NCBI GenBank assembly: GCA_036877525.1
Contig: JAZGTH010000008.1
Coordinates: 11,252,001 to 11,316,000 of the forward strand
Direction of reading: 5' to 3'
Length of the DNA stretch: 64,000 nt
Source of the DNA: Chromobotia macracanthus
Taxonomy: Eukaryota; Chordata; Actinopteri; Cypriniformes; Botiidae
The position numbers were made by a program, and so were the translations under genes. This document shows, in pieces, positions 63,955 to 64,000 of this stretch. Under the pieces are notes generated by a model, which was given only the letters and a program-made list of their open reading frames with translations, did not search any database and had not been told where the DNA came from. Numbering within the stretch: the first letter of the stretch is position 1; every line of letters begins with the position of its first letter.

Positions 63955-64000
63955 CTGTACATAAATTTGTGAAATTGGAGCCAGTGTCAATAAAATCAAC

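Noticed and set aside
63523..63999. 158-codon minus-strand ORF read as a single protein
   Set aside because: The N-terminal third is translated CA/TA microsatellite. Only the segment from 63798 downward is kept as a weak candidate.

Overview
This window looks like nuclear DNA from a teleost fish, most likely a cyprinid. No ORF resembles a bacterial gene, and the longest are chance frames in simple repeats. The dispersed repeats match families that are common in cyprinid genomes: tRNA-derived SINEs with the fish tail ending in the AAGTCGCTTTGGATAAAAGC motif, short non-autonomous DNA transposons, and many long CT, GT and TA microsatellites. The species cannot be fixed from the sequence alone.

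Almost the whole window reads as intron or intergenic DNA. The only well supported protein-coding segment is an exon at 38867-39126 on the plus strand. It has a strong acceptor, an 84-codon open frame with coding-like wobble positions, a double stop, and poly(A) signals at 39289 and 39880. I do not recognise the protein. A second, weaker candidate is a short first coding exon at 685-720 (12 codons, good start context, GTAAGA donor). The two cannot be joined directly in frame, so they are either separated by unseen exons or unrelated. A third candidate, on the minus strand near 63.6-63.8 kb, is weak and may be repeat-derived.

Layout. 0-2.6 kb: possible first exon, otherwise unremarkable. 2.6-17 kb: one DNA element at 2601-2946, CT and GT tracts, possible conserved noncoding stretches. 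17-23 kb: a MITE with about 45-bp inverted repeats, a 20-bp-period minisatellite, and a full-length SINE. 23-34 kb: a perfect 20-bp-arm hairpin, two MITEs, two reverse SINEs, and a long CT/TA tract. 34-38.8 kb: a degenerate minisatellite and purine-rich DNA. 38.87-39.9 kb: the coding exon and 3' UTR. 40-54 kb: a reverse SINE next to an hAT-like fragment, further MITEs including a nested pair at 52.3-52.7 kb, and an enhancer-like block near 49.5 kb. 54-64 kb: more copies of the same MITE, one more SINE, and GT/AT tracts.

I found no undescribed multi-gene system. The observations most worth checking are the unrecognised C-terminal exon with a 45-bp duplication across its stop codon, the perfect hairpin at 24.3 kb, an apparently uncatalogued two-copy repeat (6.9 and 37.0 kb), and several homeodomain-site-rich blocks that could be conserved enhancers.
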